Shown one piece after another: positions 1 to 10,640 of a DNA stretch of 64,000 nucleotides. Origin of the DNA: Symbiodinium natans (lineage: Eukaryota > Sar > Dinophyceae > Suessiales > Symbiodiniaceae); the NCBI GenBank assembly GCA_905221605.1, contig CAJNDS010001112.1:389001-453000 (forward strand), given 5' to 3'. Under the pieces are notes generated by a model. It was not told where the DNA came from. It saw nothing but the letters and a program-made list of their open reading frames with translations, and searched no databases. How positions within the stretch are numbered: the first letter of the stretch is position 1; every line of letters begins with the position of its first letter. Position numbers and translations under genes: made by a program.

Positions 1-297
1 TGGAGTCGCGACGCAGATGCAACTTGGGAAGAGACGCTGCGACGCATGAATGCCCGGGTATCGTCTGCTCTCAGGCAACATCCTGTGCCTTCGTGGTCCA
101 GTGTTCATCGTGCTAATCAGCACAGGTTCGTAATGAACCTGACTGCGAAAAATGCTTGGCCACTATGCGCTGCAACCTGGAGTCCCTCATCCCAGCACAA
201 TTTCAATAGTGTGCCGAGACGACGACCTGGTCGCCCCCCCAAGCGATGGGATGATGAGTTGAACAAAGTTTGTAATGTCGCAGTTCCCGGGATGTAG
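1..297 (+). CDS. C-terminal end of a LINE-like retrotransposon protein (5' truncated by window edge)
   Basis: The frame is open from base 1 and ends at a TAG (295-297), giving about 98 residues. The last third reads RRRPGRPPKRWDDELNKVC, which resembles the basic GRP..RW.DD tail common at the C-terminus of L1/RTE-type non-LTR retrotransposon proteins. The upstream part contains W and R residues spaced as in such tails (WEETLRRMNARV). No catalytic domain lies inside the window. It is on the opposite strand to all the LINE fragments that follow. The family assignment rests on the short tail motif only, so it could be a chance open frame. Confidence 0.4.
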   Translation, partial: WSRDADATWEETLRRMNARVSSALRQHPVPSWSSVHRANQHRFVMNLTAKNAWPLCAATWSPSSQHNFNSVPRRRPGRPPKRWDDELNKVCNVAVPGM

Positions 298-869
298 TTC
301 GTGGTCTGATGTAGCTCATCTGCCAAGATGGCCGTCAACAAAACATGATTTTGTACAGTTTGACACGGCCTCGCAAATTAATTAGCTCGTAACAGCCACC
401 GTTGTCCCTTGTCCTGAAAGGACCGTAGTCTTCGGGCAAAGTGCAAAGTGCAAAGTGCAAAGTGCAAAGCGTGCGGGTTTTCAAGTGTCAGACCGAGGCG
501 GTCAGCTGCAACTGCTCGTACAGGGCATGAATTTTCCAACCCTTGCACCTCCAAGCGTTTTTCAAGTAACTCGCCATGGACAATCCCATTGCCGAGGGCG
601 ACTGATCTCTCTCTTTTTTTTTTGGTCGCGCCTGTTTTCCACCCGCATGTTGCAGCAACGGCAGGGTTCTTGCAAACGACCCGACCATAAACCATTGCAG
701 CTCAAGTCTGTGCGGCGAAAGATGTTGGGCGCGGTGACCACCTTTTGCACGTGGAGACACTCGGGAATTCGAAGGAATTCGGCGGGATATTGTTTTTTTT
801 TTTTTCCCTCGGCTCTTTTCCCGCGAGCGAATCTCTATGTACAAGGCCAAACCTCCTCCCACCGCAGCC
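298..869. other. Non-coding stretch with T-tracts
   Basis: No supported gene. It holds T-runs at about 608-620 and 791-806. The second lies just downstream, on the minus strand, of the stop of the LINE fragment at 870, where it reads as an A-rich tail. Overlapping open frames on both strands here look like composition artefacts of GC-rich DNA. Confidence 0.5.
436..474 (+). repeat. Short tandem repeat, 7-bp unit GTGCAAA
   Basis: About four to five consecutive copies of GTGCAAA are directly visible. No function is suggested. Confidence 0.85.
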
Positions 870-1832
870 TCACGGACGGGCCGGCAGGCGGCTGGCAACC
901 ACCGGGAAGGTGTGGCGGGCATCCGCCAACACTTCCGCCAAAGGCGGCTCAGTGCCATCGCACTCGTCCGCCATGTCAAGGGGGAGCTCCAACAACGACC
1001 AGGCCAGGGCTCGCTGGGCGGCCACAGCCAACATTCCCGCCCAGCGGTGGCATGCCGCTTGGCGCGCAGACTGCCGGAGCTGCGCCGGAGCCGCGCGGGC
1101 CTTCGAGGCCGCCAAGCGGCGGAGGAAGTCCGCCAGCTCAGCGCCGGAACGGCCGCCTACCTCGACTGCCAGGACAACCAGCCGGCAGCGGCGGGCCGCC
1201 AGCAGCTCAGGGTAGGTGGCTTGGCGCTTGCGTCGTCCCGCATCGGTTGCTGCTTTGCCGGGGACGCGATCGGCCCCCGCGCGTGCAGACCCGTCCCGCG
1301 ACACGGGGCTGACGAAGGTCGTGTCGACCGCGACCTGGGCACCTTGCCACAGGGGTAGCCCATTGGCGAGGACCTCTATGCGGCGTGAATCCGCCAGCGG
1401 GACGTCAACGTTCATGTCACGCAACAGAACATTCGTCGCCACACGGGCCCCTCCTTCCCGACAAATCCTGGCGGCGGCTCGCTCCAGTGGAGCGCCCCGC
1501 GGGCCCAGAACACCCGCCACAGGGCAGGCAGCCCGGTGGTCCCCGAGCGCATCCAAAGTACCGCCGCAGCGGCAGTGCCTCGGCACGTGCGGCAGCGGGA
1601 GCCTCAAGCGCCGCAACAACAGGACACGCATGCAATCGGAAGGCATGCGGAGCTCCGGCGCGGTGGGGAGGGCTGTGATGGCCCGTGAGCCGCCGGGGCC
1701 AGCTTGAGACAACAGAAGCGCGCGCGAGGCCGGGTCGAGGTCAGAAAGGAGGCCTTCGCACGCCGCCGTGTCTAAGCATGACGTGGCGGCCCTCTGCCAT
1801 CCTCGCAGAGGATCCCCGAAGTTTCGGGATAT
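870..1832 (-). mobile_element. LINE fragment 1: zinc knuckle plus restriction-like endonuclease C-terminus
   Basis: An uninterrupted minus-strand frame (it continues open upstream to 2015, but family similarity starts near 1832). The order of motifs is: helical segment GWQRAATSC; LLLSQAGPGGSRAITALP; a CCHC-type knuckle with C-x-C, then GDHRAAC (residues about 148-164 of the open frame); then RRIEVLANG, VAVDTTFVSPV and VVLAVEVGGRS. The last three resemble the D...D...E core of a PD-(D/E)xK nuclease, as in R2-like non-LTR elements and the LINE C-termini of dinoflagellates. The protein ends at EPPLAEVLADA plus about 20 residues. The RT domain is missing, so it is a 5'-truncated copy. An A-rich tract follows the stop on the minus strand. 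Confidence 0.75.
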
Positions 1833-1965
1833 TGCCGATTCTAGAAGTTCGTGGCCTGGAAACCGGCCGGCCAGCATTGACATCTTTGAGAATTGCATGA
1901 GTTGCCTCCATTTATTGCAGTTTTTCTCGCGCCTTTTTACCAACGTCCAACACGGTCCCTGTGCT

Positions 1966-2840
1966 CTAGCCCTGGCTGCGCGACAGCCTACGGGCACCAG
2001 GCAGCGGGCGGTCATGCCAGGCGGCTGGCGTGTGGTGACTGCAAGAGTCAGTGAGGATGTCGCTCAGGGGCGGCAGCTCCCCATCGACATTAGCCGCGCC
2101 AGTGACAGGCAGAAAGAGCAGGCTGGCGGCCAAGGAGCACGCGGCAGCGAAGGATAGGAGGGCCGACCATCGGAGCGTGTAGGCAGAGATGGCGGCGGCT
2201 CGTGAAGGGGGCGGTGCTGACCCCGCGACGACGGTCAGCCGGCAGCGGCTGGACCCGCACAATTCAGGGTATGCGCGCTCTTTGGCACGTCTTGCAGTCA
2301 CAAGCGCAGCGCCAACTGTTCCACCGGCAAACCCTGCGGGGAAGCCCGGCAGCCGTCAGGGGAGAAACGAGCGCTGTGTCGACTGCGAGTCGCGCCCCTC
2401 CCCACAGTGGCAGGCCTTTGGCAATGACCTCAATGCGCCGGTCGTCTTGCCGGACTGGGTCGACGTTGAGGTCGCGGACAAGCACATTGTAAGGGCGACG
2501 GCCGCACCAGCTTCGCGGCACATCCTGGCTGGTCGCCGTAAAGATCATGGATTGCGCGGCACCGGCATCTGGCACAGGCCAACGGCAACGGCAGCCGGAG
2601 TCTGCGGAGCAGTATGATCCCGAAAAGAGGCGACTCCAAGGTGAACTCTGGTAGGGTGGGACGCGTGGTGAGAACGCGCGCACCATGAGGTCCGGCCTGC
2701 GAGATGTTGCCTGGGCCGCCCGCAGGAAAGCCCGATGGCAAAAGTCGTCGATTGCTTGGGACGCCGGGCGCTGCCACACGCGAGTGAGGTCAAGGGTCGT
2801 CTTCGGGGAGGGCATTATTTCGAAAGTGGAACTACGCCTG
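1966..2840 (-). mobile_element. LINE fragment 2: C-terminal region, frameshifted
   Basis: Same domain order as fragment 1 but spread over several frames. One frame carries SQAGPHGARVLTTRPTLPEF and LLRRLRLPLPLACARCRCR; another carries NVLVRDLNVD, RRIEVIAKGLPLWGGARLAVD and TALVSPLT; a third ends VDGELPPLSDILTDS before the stop at 1966. At least two frame changes make it a pseudogene. Downstream on the minus strand (1945-1919) lies an A-rich tail of the form AAAAAGGCGCGAGAAAAA, which also follows fragments 1 and 3 in variant form and is probably the conserved 3' end of this family. Confidence 0.7.
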
Positions 2841-2963
2841 CCTTTACTGTACGCAGCAAGCCCGACATCACACAAGCTCGGGCTGCGTCCTTTTTTTCTC
2901 CGCGCCTTTTTCCATCTTTTTCCAACGTCCCACGCGAAGCGGTCCCAGGGCACACCCAGTGGC

Positions 2964-3178
2964 CTAGGGCATGCGGCTTGCGAGGGGCGGGGATTGGGAG
3001 GAGTCAGCGAGGATGTCGCTGAGCAACGGGGCCTCGCCATCAACATTGGCCGTGCCGGAGAGAGGCAAGGGCGGCCGCGAATGACAGCAAGGCCGACCAG
3101 CGTGAGCCAACGTCCTTTCCCGTTTTTCAACGAGCTCGCACATGCGCATGTTCACACGCTGCGCATAGGGTGCTGCTG
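2964..3178 (-). mobile_element. LINE fragment 3: extreme C-terminus only
   Basis: The frame ends TANVDGEAPLLSDILADS plus ten residues, matching the last 30 residues of fragments 1 and 2. An A-rich tail (plus-strand T-tracts near 2888-2925) follows. Upstream it is cut off at the left arm of an inverted repeat that begins at 3179. Confidence 0.6.
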
Positions 3179-3355
3179 AACTGGCAACTTGAAGCCCAAA
3201 ATGAGGCGAGATGGTCAACACTGTTTCGGATTTCTTGTCCTTCATGGACCACGTGTGAGCGCTGCTTTTCTGATCTTTTCTGTATAGTTAATGCTAGATT
3301 TGCCTGAGCCCTAAATGGGCTGCCTAAGGGCTTTCAGGCCTGACTTGACTTGACT
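3179..3355 (+). repeat. Left arm of a ~170-bp inverted repeat
   Basis: From AACTGGCAACTTGAAGCCC through TGACTTGACTTGACT this stretch reappears as its reverse complement at 3995-4160, with a few small indels (for example CTAAATGGG against TTAATGGG). The arms enclose about 640 bp of LINE-derived sequence. Confidence 0.9.
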
Positions 3356-3570
3356 GTGGCGGCCGCAACACCGTCTCGCCCCATGGCACTTGCTGGCCCG
3401 CGCGAGCCGATCGCAAGCCCCGTACGTACCCTGAGCTCAAATAAAGCCAGATTCCAGCGACCGCCGACCTCCGAGCCGAGCACGACAAGCCGTTGGGGCC
3501 CGCCCCGTGAACTCTGGGAAGGCCACCCGTTTGCATCGTCATGCGTCGTTCAGCCACGCGGAGTGCGGCC
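3356..3570 (-). mobile_element. LINE fragment 4a: endonuclease-region scrap
   Basis: Minus-strand residues TDGAALRVAERR followed by a GAGPNGL segment correspond to the part of the LINE C-terminus lying after DATLVSPLTRTG (compare ADVDGAALR at about 4770). It is a separate piece from the neighbouring fragment at 3571-3994, because the same domain region is represented twice. It is bounded on its left by the inverted-repeat arm. Confidence 0.5.
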
Positions 3571-3994
3571 CCATCCGTGTTGGCTGCGCATGTTGCGGTG
3601 GCCTGGACTTCCTGGAGGTCTTGCGTCGTTCCGTCTACGCAGCACTCCCCGGCCAGCGGCAGCTCAGAGGGAGCTGCTGCCACCGCAACAAAAAAAAAAA
3701 GGAAGCAGCCCAATGCAACGGGGACACTGTCGGCCCGGCGCCGGGCCAAGAGGCGGAGGAAGGCGGCCTCGGCTCCAAAGCGGCCACCAACCTCGACTCC
3801 GACGACCACCAAGTGGCAGCGCCGAGCGCGCGCGACGTCTGCTGTCGCTGAACATCAGCGCCCGGCTGCACCTCCCCCCTGCGGGTGACGGGGCTGACGA
3901 TGGTGGCGTCAACGGCGAGCTGCGCTCCGTTCCACAGCGAAAGGCCGTTGGCCACAACCCTAATGCGACGTGCGCCCATCGCAGAATGGGCGCA
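3571..3994 (-). mobile_element. LINE fragment 4b: endonuclease-like region
   Basis: One frame shows ARRIRVVANGLSLWNGAQL followed by VDATIVSPVTRRGEVQPGAD; a second carries VVVGVEVGGRFGAEAAFLRL. These match the nuclease core of fragment 1 but are frameshifted and interrupted by an A10 run (plus strand, about 3690-3700). It looks like the continuation of 4161-4745, from which it is separated by the right inverted-repeat arm: the upstream piece ends NVRLSDMN just before the arm and RRIRV follows just after it. Confidence 0.6.
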
Positions 3995-4160
3995 AGTCAA
4001 GTCAAGTCAGGCCTGAAAGCCCGTAGGCAGCCCATTAAGGGCAAATCTAGCATTAACTATACAGAAAAGATCAGAAAAGCAGCGCTCACACGTGGTCCAT
4101 GAAGGACAAGAAATCCGAAAACAGTGTTTTCGCCTCATCTTGGGCTTCAAGTTGCCAGTT
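3995..4160 (-). repeat. Right arm of the ~170-bp inverted repeat
   Basis: Reverse complement of 3179-3355. It interrupts a LINE copy, so it inserted after that copy or was formed by an inversion/duplication event. No target-site duplication could be confidently recognised. Confidence 0.9.
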
Positions 4161-4745
4161 CTCATATCGTTTCCACCGACAAAGGTTTTGAAGCACGAAA
4201 TCCCATTCATATCCGACAATCGCACGTTGTGGCACAGCCGCAGGCGGCGCAGGAGCAGCACCCGGAACTGGGCCGGTGGGATGAGGAGCTCCGCGGCAGT
4301 CGGCCTTACTGTGAGGGCACGCCCGGCGTGCGGCCCGGCCGGCGACAGCAGCAGCGCACGAGATGCGGTGTCAAGGTCTGAAGTGTGCACCTCGGGGGCA
4401 CACTTATCACATGCCATGGCCACACGCCTCTGCCACCCCCGCAACGATCGTCACCGCTATCTCCCGGGGGACGGGCGAGGAGGAGTCCCACGGTGGCACC
4501 TCGAAGCCGCGTGCGCGCAGTGCGGGCGGGGCGGCTGGCACCACCATGCACGTCAAAGCCTTGCACGAGGCGCTCCGCGACGTCCGGAGCGGCGGGCAGG
4601 GAGTATCAGGGAGTCGAACCAAAACGCCCACCAGGCGGCCTGGGCAGCCTCAGCCGCGGAACGCAAGTCTAGGCCGCCAAAGCGCAGGGGCAGATGCAGC
4701 ACACGCCACGCCGCAGGCGGGATGGGCGCGCCTTCGTCGCCGTTA
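4161..4745 (-). mobile_element. LINE fragment 4c: post-RT region with deleted zinc knuckle
   Basis: Minus-strand motifs in order: LPLRFGGLDLRSAAEAAQAA (typical of the region after the RT thumb), then after a frame change SRALLLSPAGPHAGRALTV, PTAAELLIPPAQFRVLLLRR, and NVRLSDMN. The sequence jumps from LRRLRL to NVRLSDMN, so the CCHC knuckle seen in fragment 1 is deleted. It abuts the truncated end of the next copy at about 4745. Confidence 0.65.
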
Positions 4746-6371
4746 CAGGAGTCGTCCGACTGCCGCATCATGGGCCTGTCCGGAGAGCGGCGCCATCGAC
4801 ATCTGCCGTACAGGGCTGTAGCTGTCCGGTGCGTGTGAGCGGCGACACGAGCGTGGCGTCGCAGCACAGTGCTGTGCCGTTAGCGGTGGCACCGTAGATG
4901 ACCACATCGCCGCGCAACAGGCGGTCGCGCGAGCACAGTCCTCGGCAGGCCGTGGCCGCTGCCACCACACGCAGCCCTCGCAACACCTCTTTTCTCGCAG
5001 CCCTCGCCTTGCTTAACGTCTCGGCAGCGCCCCTGGTCGTCCCACCAATTGTATGTGGAAGGTCGACCATAGAACATGCGCACAAGGGGCAGCAATTCGG
5101 GCGCTACTTCTTGCAGCTTGGTAAGGAATTGCTGCCATGGACATGCAGTCGTGGGTCTAAGGACACCAGCACTGCATCTGGGCGCAACGACAAAGCGGTG
5201 CGAACGTGCGCGGCTCAAGCATCTGTGCCAGCCCTCGCCTGCAACGCGAACTGGTACGGCCGAGTCGCCCGGTCAAACGTGGCGGCCCATGCGGCCCACT
5301 CCTTCGCGAGACGAGGCGTCGGAACGCATCCCCTGCTGCGATGCCGCGGAATCCCCCATCCGTTTTGCGCAGCGCCGTGGGTCGTGTCCGGGCAAAACCG
5401 TCTGCAATGTCAGCGGGTATTTGCGGTCGCGCCAGGCGAATGGCAGCTTCAGTAAGCACGTCTACGGCGTTGAGGTCCTGCAACAAAAGTTTCTGATGCT
5501 CAGCACGCATGCCGGAAAGCCTGCAGCCCCGCCCCTCCGAGTGTCGCGGAGCGCTGCGGGCACCGCCTTCGCAGTATTTCGCAGTTAACCGGACTTGCTG
5601 CGCTGGTGCGTGACGAAGCACGACGGGAGTTCGCGGCTCCGGAGTGGGTCCGGGAGGACCCGGTAGGTATAGTCTCGTCGCCAGGCGCCAAATCGGCTGC
5701 CGTTAGAATTTGGCGCGCCCGAGTCAGCTCACCCATGCGCACCTTCGCACATGCGCGGTTTCGTTTGCCTGTCTCAAGCGCCTCCACATCCACTGCGGGG
5801 CGGCCGGCGGTTGGCGCGGGCTGCTTCCAAAAGTCGTGGCCAGTCGCCCCGGTCAAAAGCGGCTGCCCTTTCCAGCAGCTCGGCTCGTCCATCTGCGCCT
5901 TGCTGCGCAGGGCGGGCCAGCAGCATGCGAGGGCTCAACAGGAGCAGTTTCCACGTGCGCGATGTGGCCGTATAGTCACCGGCATTGGTGGCATAGTCGC
6001 TGCGCAAGCGGCTCAAAGCACCGGGTTCTGTAGCTCAGCCACGAGGTCCACCGCATCCAGGGCCGCCCACGCAGTCGCGGGAATTCCAGCCGGCGTCGCG
6101 GTGGGCGCGGCGCCAAGCTCAGCAGCGGCTGGGCACGTGGGAACGCCGTTATACTCTCGTCGCGAGAGCTGGGCGGCGGGCGCAGGCGCTGTGCGGAGCG
6201 GCGGCGGGTGCGGCGTCGGCGGCACCGGGCTGTCGCTTCTGGCTCGTTCGCACCGGATGTCCGTCGGACATCGTCAGCTAAGCTGCGCGCCGCTGCCGCT
6301 GCCACGGCCCCGGCGTATGATTCGAGCAGTGCGGGCTGCGTTGCCGCCGTCAAGTAGCCATCGGGCGCCAT
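4746..6371 (-). mobile_element. LINE fragment 5: reverse transcriptase region, multiply broken
   Basis: The most complete LINE copy. Reading right to left it contains WAALDAVDLVAELQNPVL, then TWKLLLLSPRMLLARPA and ELLERAAAFDRGDW, then ELTRARQILTAADLAPGDE, then the RT segment LRKTDGGFRGIAAGDAFRRL, then LLPLVRMFYGRPSTYNWWDD with VKQGEGCEKR, and finally GTALCCDATLVSPLTRTG and ADVDGAALR. These lie in different frames with deletions between RT and the C-terminal nuclease. The RT active-site YxDD-type box is not seen intact. Non-LTR reverse transcriptases copy their own RNA at a nicked target; this copy cannot do so. Confidence 0.75.
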
Positions 6372-6830
6372 GCTATGAGCAGAACGCCGTGTCCCGTGGC
6401 GGGTCAGACTGCTGGTGCTTCCCTGTTACTTGTAGTTGCCATATTGACCAGGGCGCGCACCTACCCGGAGCTCTGGTGCACCCACTGCGGGGAGCGCGGA
6501 CAGGCAGCGTGGTGATCGCCGTAAGGGTCGTCTGTCGCACCGGCATTTGGCGGCTGAGCGGCAGGCAGAGCTTGCGCAAAAGGAGCGCGTGATAGCGCGC
6601 GAAAGAACGCCGATGCCAAAGCGTACTCGGGCACGGTGGGGCAGGCAACGAAAACTCGTGCGGCATGCGGACCAGCCTGCAAGAGGAGCAAAGCAGCGAA
6701 GGTCGCAACAGCGTCGCGTAGGTGGGCACGGTGAGCGAAGTCATCGCCTTCCCAAGTTGCTTCCAACGACAAAAGCATAACACGTGTCGACGTGCAGGAT
6801 TCCAATTTGTTTACGCAACGACCAGCCCAA
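6372..6830 (-). mobile_element. LINE fragment 6: zinc-knuckle region
   Basis: Minus-strand residues LLLLQAGPHAARVFVACPTV followed by YGDHHAACP match the helix plus CCHC knuckle of fragment 1. It is truncated on both sides and abuts the N-terminal side of fragment 5. Confidence 0.6.
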
Positions 6831-9800
6831 ACTTCAATGCGAGCAGACTGCAAGCGGACGACCCCAATTTGCCGCACATGACGAGTGGAAGCGCTGTCGT
6901 CGCCGACGCCGGATGTTGCTAATGTACGATGTTTCATTTTATTACCATTGCACATGGTCGTTCGAAAACAAGTCCATCTCCCTGCGAGGCTAACAGTGAC
7001 AGCGAGGTGGTTTCTTGAGCATGGGGCAACACCAACTTCGATTCAGACATGAATAGTGATAATTTTGTTGTGGACCTTAACATCTTGTGCTTGGCTAGGG
7101 CTGGGGGCTTCGGGCTTCGGGCTTCGGGCTTCGGGCTTCGGGCTTCGGGCTTCGGGCTAAGGGCTTAGGGCTTAGGGCTTAGGGCTTAGCTTAGGGTGGA
7201 AGCACGGGTGAGGGCTTTTCCCCCCCACCCCCGGCACCCCCCCCCGCCCCCTCCCCTTCCCCCTAGCCAGCCCCCAACCCGGGACGGGCATGCCACCTTC
7301 CCCCCCTCACCCCCCCGGTATACCCCTTCCTAAGGCCTCGCGTTAGCGATAAAATACTATCTGCACACAGGCATGTTGGTGTAAAGATGTGGGAAACAGC
7401 TGCAGAGGGTCATGTGTTGGGACCCCTCCGTTGGCAAATGGTCCTGGCAAGTCACTTGACGATGTATATGCCCTGGCACTGCCAGAACGCATGAACGCAT
7501 GCAGCCCTTGAACGACGCACTCGGGGCGGTGCTGTCGCAGGTAAAAACGCGCATCTGGACGTTACTGATTGGGGCCGCAACGCTGAGCACGCGCAGCTGC
7601 CCGCTTGCTCGGCCTCCCGTGCACGGGGCAGCCAGGATGGTGAGGCCTTGCTGGTCCGCCAGTATGGGACCAATCACCGACCCAAACAGTGTCGTCGGGG
7701 GGCAAATAGCTGCGGATAGCTGCGGGGGCTCCTCGCCCATGGCGTCATGTGGGCAATCCGTTTCGGCTTAAAGGAACCGGAGGTTGCGAGTCTCGCACCA
7801 ACGACAACTTTGCAGCTTCTAGTGGGATGACACCTCCTGTATCTTCCCGTGCCCCGTGCACAGCTTTCACGACATCCTTGAACTGAGAAGAACTCCAAAA
7901 CTGCTACTGTCGGTGACATCTGCTCAATGTTGTAGGTTCCTTGTCCTAGTTGTTCTTATTGCTCTTTCTTTTGCGCTCGTTGCTGTTTCAACGTGTTATT
8001 TTTCCACATCTTGTCTTTTCTGCACTTGCAAAACGATAAGAGCTACGCCCATATTTGCTCTCAGCGCAATGGCGGCCAGGCTGCCGCGAATGAACGTGTA
8101 GAGGTGTAAGCCAAGCATGGCACAAAACACGGACTGGGGGGGGATGCTGCAAGGCTGCAGGCACATCATCGAGCGATAAGACAGACAAACCACTGACACC
8201 CTGCTCAAGCGCGAGGACGAGGACTGCGCAAGAGCCTTCCACATTTACCGCTTCCATGGGTTCTTGAAGTAATGAATCAGTTTTACCGTGGATACGATTG
8301 TTGAACCCGCTATCCATCTTCCAGCACGGCATCTCCTTTGCCCAGGTCCAGAGGCGAACAAAGCTTGCGAGATGTTCGCCAAGTCAACGCCAACATCGCC
8401 CATGTGACATGTTGTGCGATTGCAACTTGCAGTCCGGGACAGACCTCTTTGAGATGAAAGCACGATGGCATCACCATGAAAAAAATCACAATCATTTAAA
8501 AGCTGTTTCTAGCTAGCTACGAAAACCCTGAAGCATGGGGGAAGCTTGCACAAGATGTTATGCAATTCCTGCGGAGCAACAGAGCGGAGGGGAGCGCAGC
8601 GACCCAATGTCCGAATCAGTGGAATTGTAGCATCGCATCAGTCCCTTCAGTGTTTCCATGCTGGTGCGTGTTCTTCATCACCAATGGCCTGGGCCACCGC
8701 TTCTCGTCGGTTGATGTAGGTTGCATAGTTGCATGTTCAGATCATTCAGTACTGTTCTGGGCAGAGCTGTACTTCCTCGCCGCCGTGCTCATTCACCATG
8801 GCTGACACAAGGCACGCAACAGAAGACAGCAAACATTGCAGCGTAAAGACCTAAAGTGGCAACAAGCTGTGTGCAGAGTGTATGTTTGTTTTGAGAACGG
8901 ACTAAAATGCAGAACCAAGTTCATTGCTCATCATCACCTCTCCTCGCACGTAATGAAGTGGAGATCGCACAGTCCACTGTTGCAAAAAATGATTTGGGGC
9001 ATCTGGCACACACACTAAACTGTTCAACTGAAACCGCAACTGATGTCGAGAAAAAACTGGTAGGTCGATGTCAACCTGCAACAGATAACACAATGCAAAG
9101 CTTACGTTGAAGCGGCCTGATTGGTTTCTGATAATTGCGAAGTTCAGGGAAACGACACACATCGCAATGCAAGCATCGGACGTCCGAACAAAGCTTGGCC
9201 GCAATCACCACGGTCTTTCCACAGTCCAAACGCATACTGCGCAACACAATTACGGGGACATGGTTGTTCCCTTCGTCATTCGTCCGCGCGCTGAAGATGT
9301 GCCACACTCCGTCAACGAGCATCAGCGGAACTTGGCATGCAACCCATGCCTCCCATCGCCACACCATGCCCATGCGAATCGACGCTTGATCTTTGACAGT
9401 ACTATTACTAGATTCCAATCAGCAACGCAGCACACATGTAGACATGACTGCATCAAGGCCCAAAGTCTTGATGTATACGCATGGTTCGAACCGCTCTACA
9501 GCCATCGTCATGCAAACACACGATGCAACATGCGGTGTGACAAAATAATGCAGCTGACAATTGGCGTTTGCATGGAAATTGTTGCTCAAACTGCTTCTAC
9601 CCACGCACCTTTGTTTCAGCTTCCTGTATTCAATTTCCTCTTTTTGCAGTTGTTGGGACAACCTGGAGCTCTGTAGTTGCTTTGAAACACCTCTGTACTT
9701 TAAAACGCAGACTTTGCTTTCATTGCATTTTCACTGGAAACAGAATGGTCCGCACCCCCCCCCCCCCTTGTTATAGAATAATCTGTAGATGAATGCGTCC

Positions 9801-10100
9801 ACATCAGCTTTCCGAAACAACAAACTACCAAACAACTTGAGCGAATGCAGCCGGAAAGTCGGGAGTGAAATGCACTCTGATGCAATGAACTCGGAATGCC
9901 GGCCCTTGCACACAATGCCGAAGCACCCCCCCTTCTTCACCTGCGCCAGTTGCATCGAAAGGAAAACTGTGGTACGGACCAGACGACTTTGTTGAAACGG
10001 TGCCTGCCTTTGCTTTGCAAAAACCAAGTGGTACGATTTTGGCGCGCAAGCGCTGCTTGCGTGTCGAAGAAGATGCCTTAACCTATAATGACTCCTCGTG
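6831..10100. other. Mostly non-coding region
   Basis: No recognisable gene. It holds a period-7 array (7103-7195), C-rich tracts (7217-7320) and several moderately protein-like open frames on the minus strand (7357-7740, 9071-9418) without recognisable domains. Dinoflagellate genes can be split into small exons, so single exons may hide here, but the sequence alone does not show it. Confidence 0.4.
7103..7195 (+). repeat. Period-7 telomere-like variant array (GGGCTTC then GGGCTTA)
   Basis: About seven copies of GGGCTTC are followed by about five copies of GGGCTTA/GGGCTAA. The unit is one or two substitutions away from the plant/dinoflagellate telomere repeat TTTAGGG. The block change of variant along the array suggests local amplification of a mutated unit. 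Confidence 0.9.
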
Positions 10101-10102
10101 GT

Positions 10103-10640
10103 TCAGTGATCCTGGACGCCTGCAACGAAGGCCCGCGAAGGGCACCATGCCGTCTGCAAAGCAGACAACAGAGCCTTGGCGAAAACAAGCAGCTGGGCCC
10201 TGTCACGCGTTCGCGCTTCTGCTCCCAATGAGAATGTTTCTGTAGTTGGGGCTGTGACCTGAACTGATTGGCGATGACGGTTATACGTCCGCGCCTCCAG
10301 CGCATCCATGAACAGAGCATCCGAACGCAAGTTCTGTCTGTGCTTCACCAGCACATGATGCGCGACCAGATCATCCACGCCTCAATGAGTATTACGTTCG
10401 TGTCATCAGCACCTCCAGCTCAGAGCATCTCGCCCGAACGAAGTTGCGGACGCGCGTAACATCCACGGCCATCATCACACAACTCCCGAACGAGTTACGT
10501 TCAAAATACGAAAATACGGGCACAGCCGTGACCAGAGAATCCAGGCTGACCCAGATTCGCAGGCAGCTGTCAAGGTAGCTCGTTCTCCGACATGCGCATG
10601 ATCTCTTCGCACAGGTCTTGGCAACAAACTCGAGCAATGC
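10103..10640 (-). pseudogene. Exon-like or broken coding remnant, unrecognised
   Basis: Two adjacent minus-strand frames look protein-like: one contains VFSYFERNSFGSCVMMAVDV and the next contains VDDLVAHHVLVKHRQNLRSD and ALFMDALEARTYNRHRQ. They are separated by a stop and a frame change near 10380-10392, where a third frame (GADDTNVILIEA) also reads plausibly. This suggests one coding stretch with one or two indels, or two exons. No domain was recognised. Confidence that it derives from a real gene is moderate; the function is unknown. Confidence 0.35.

Noticed and set aside
4768-5085. Independent gene with the CCDATLVSPLTRTG motif
   Set aside because: The motif belongs to the C-terminal nuclease region of the LINE family and the fragment lacks the rest of any protein.
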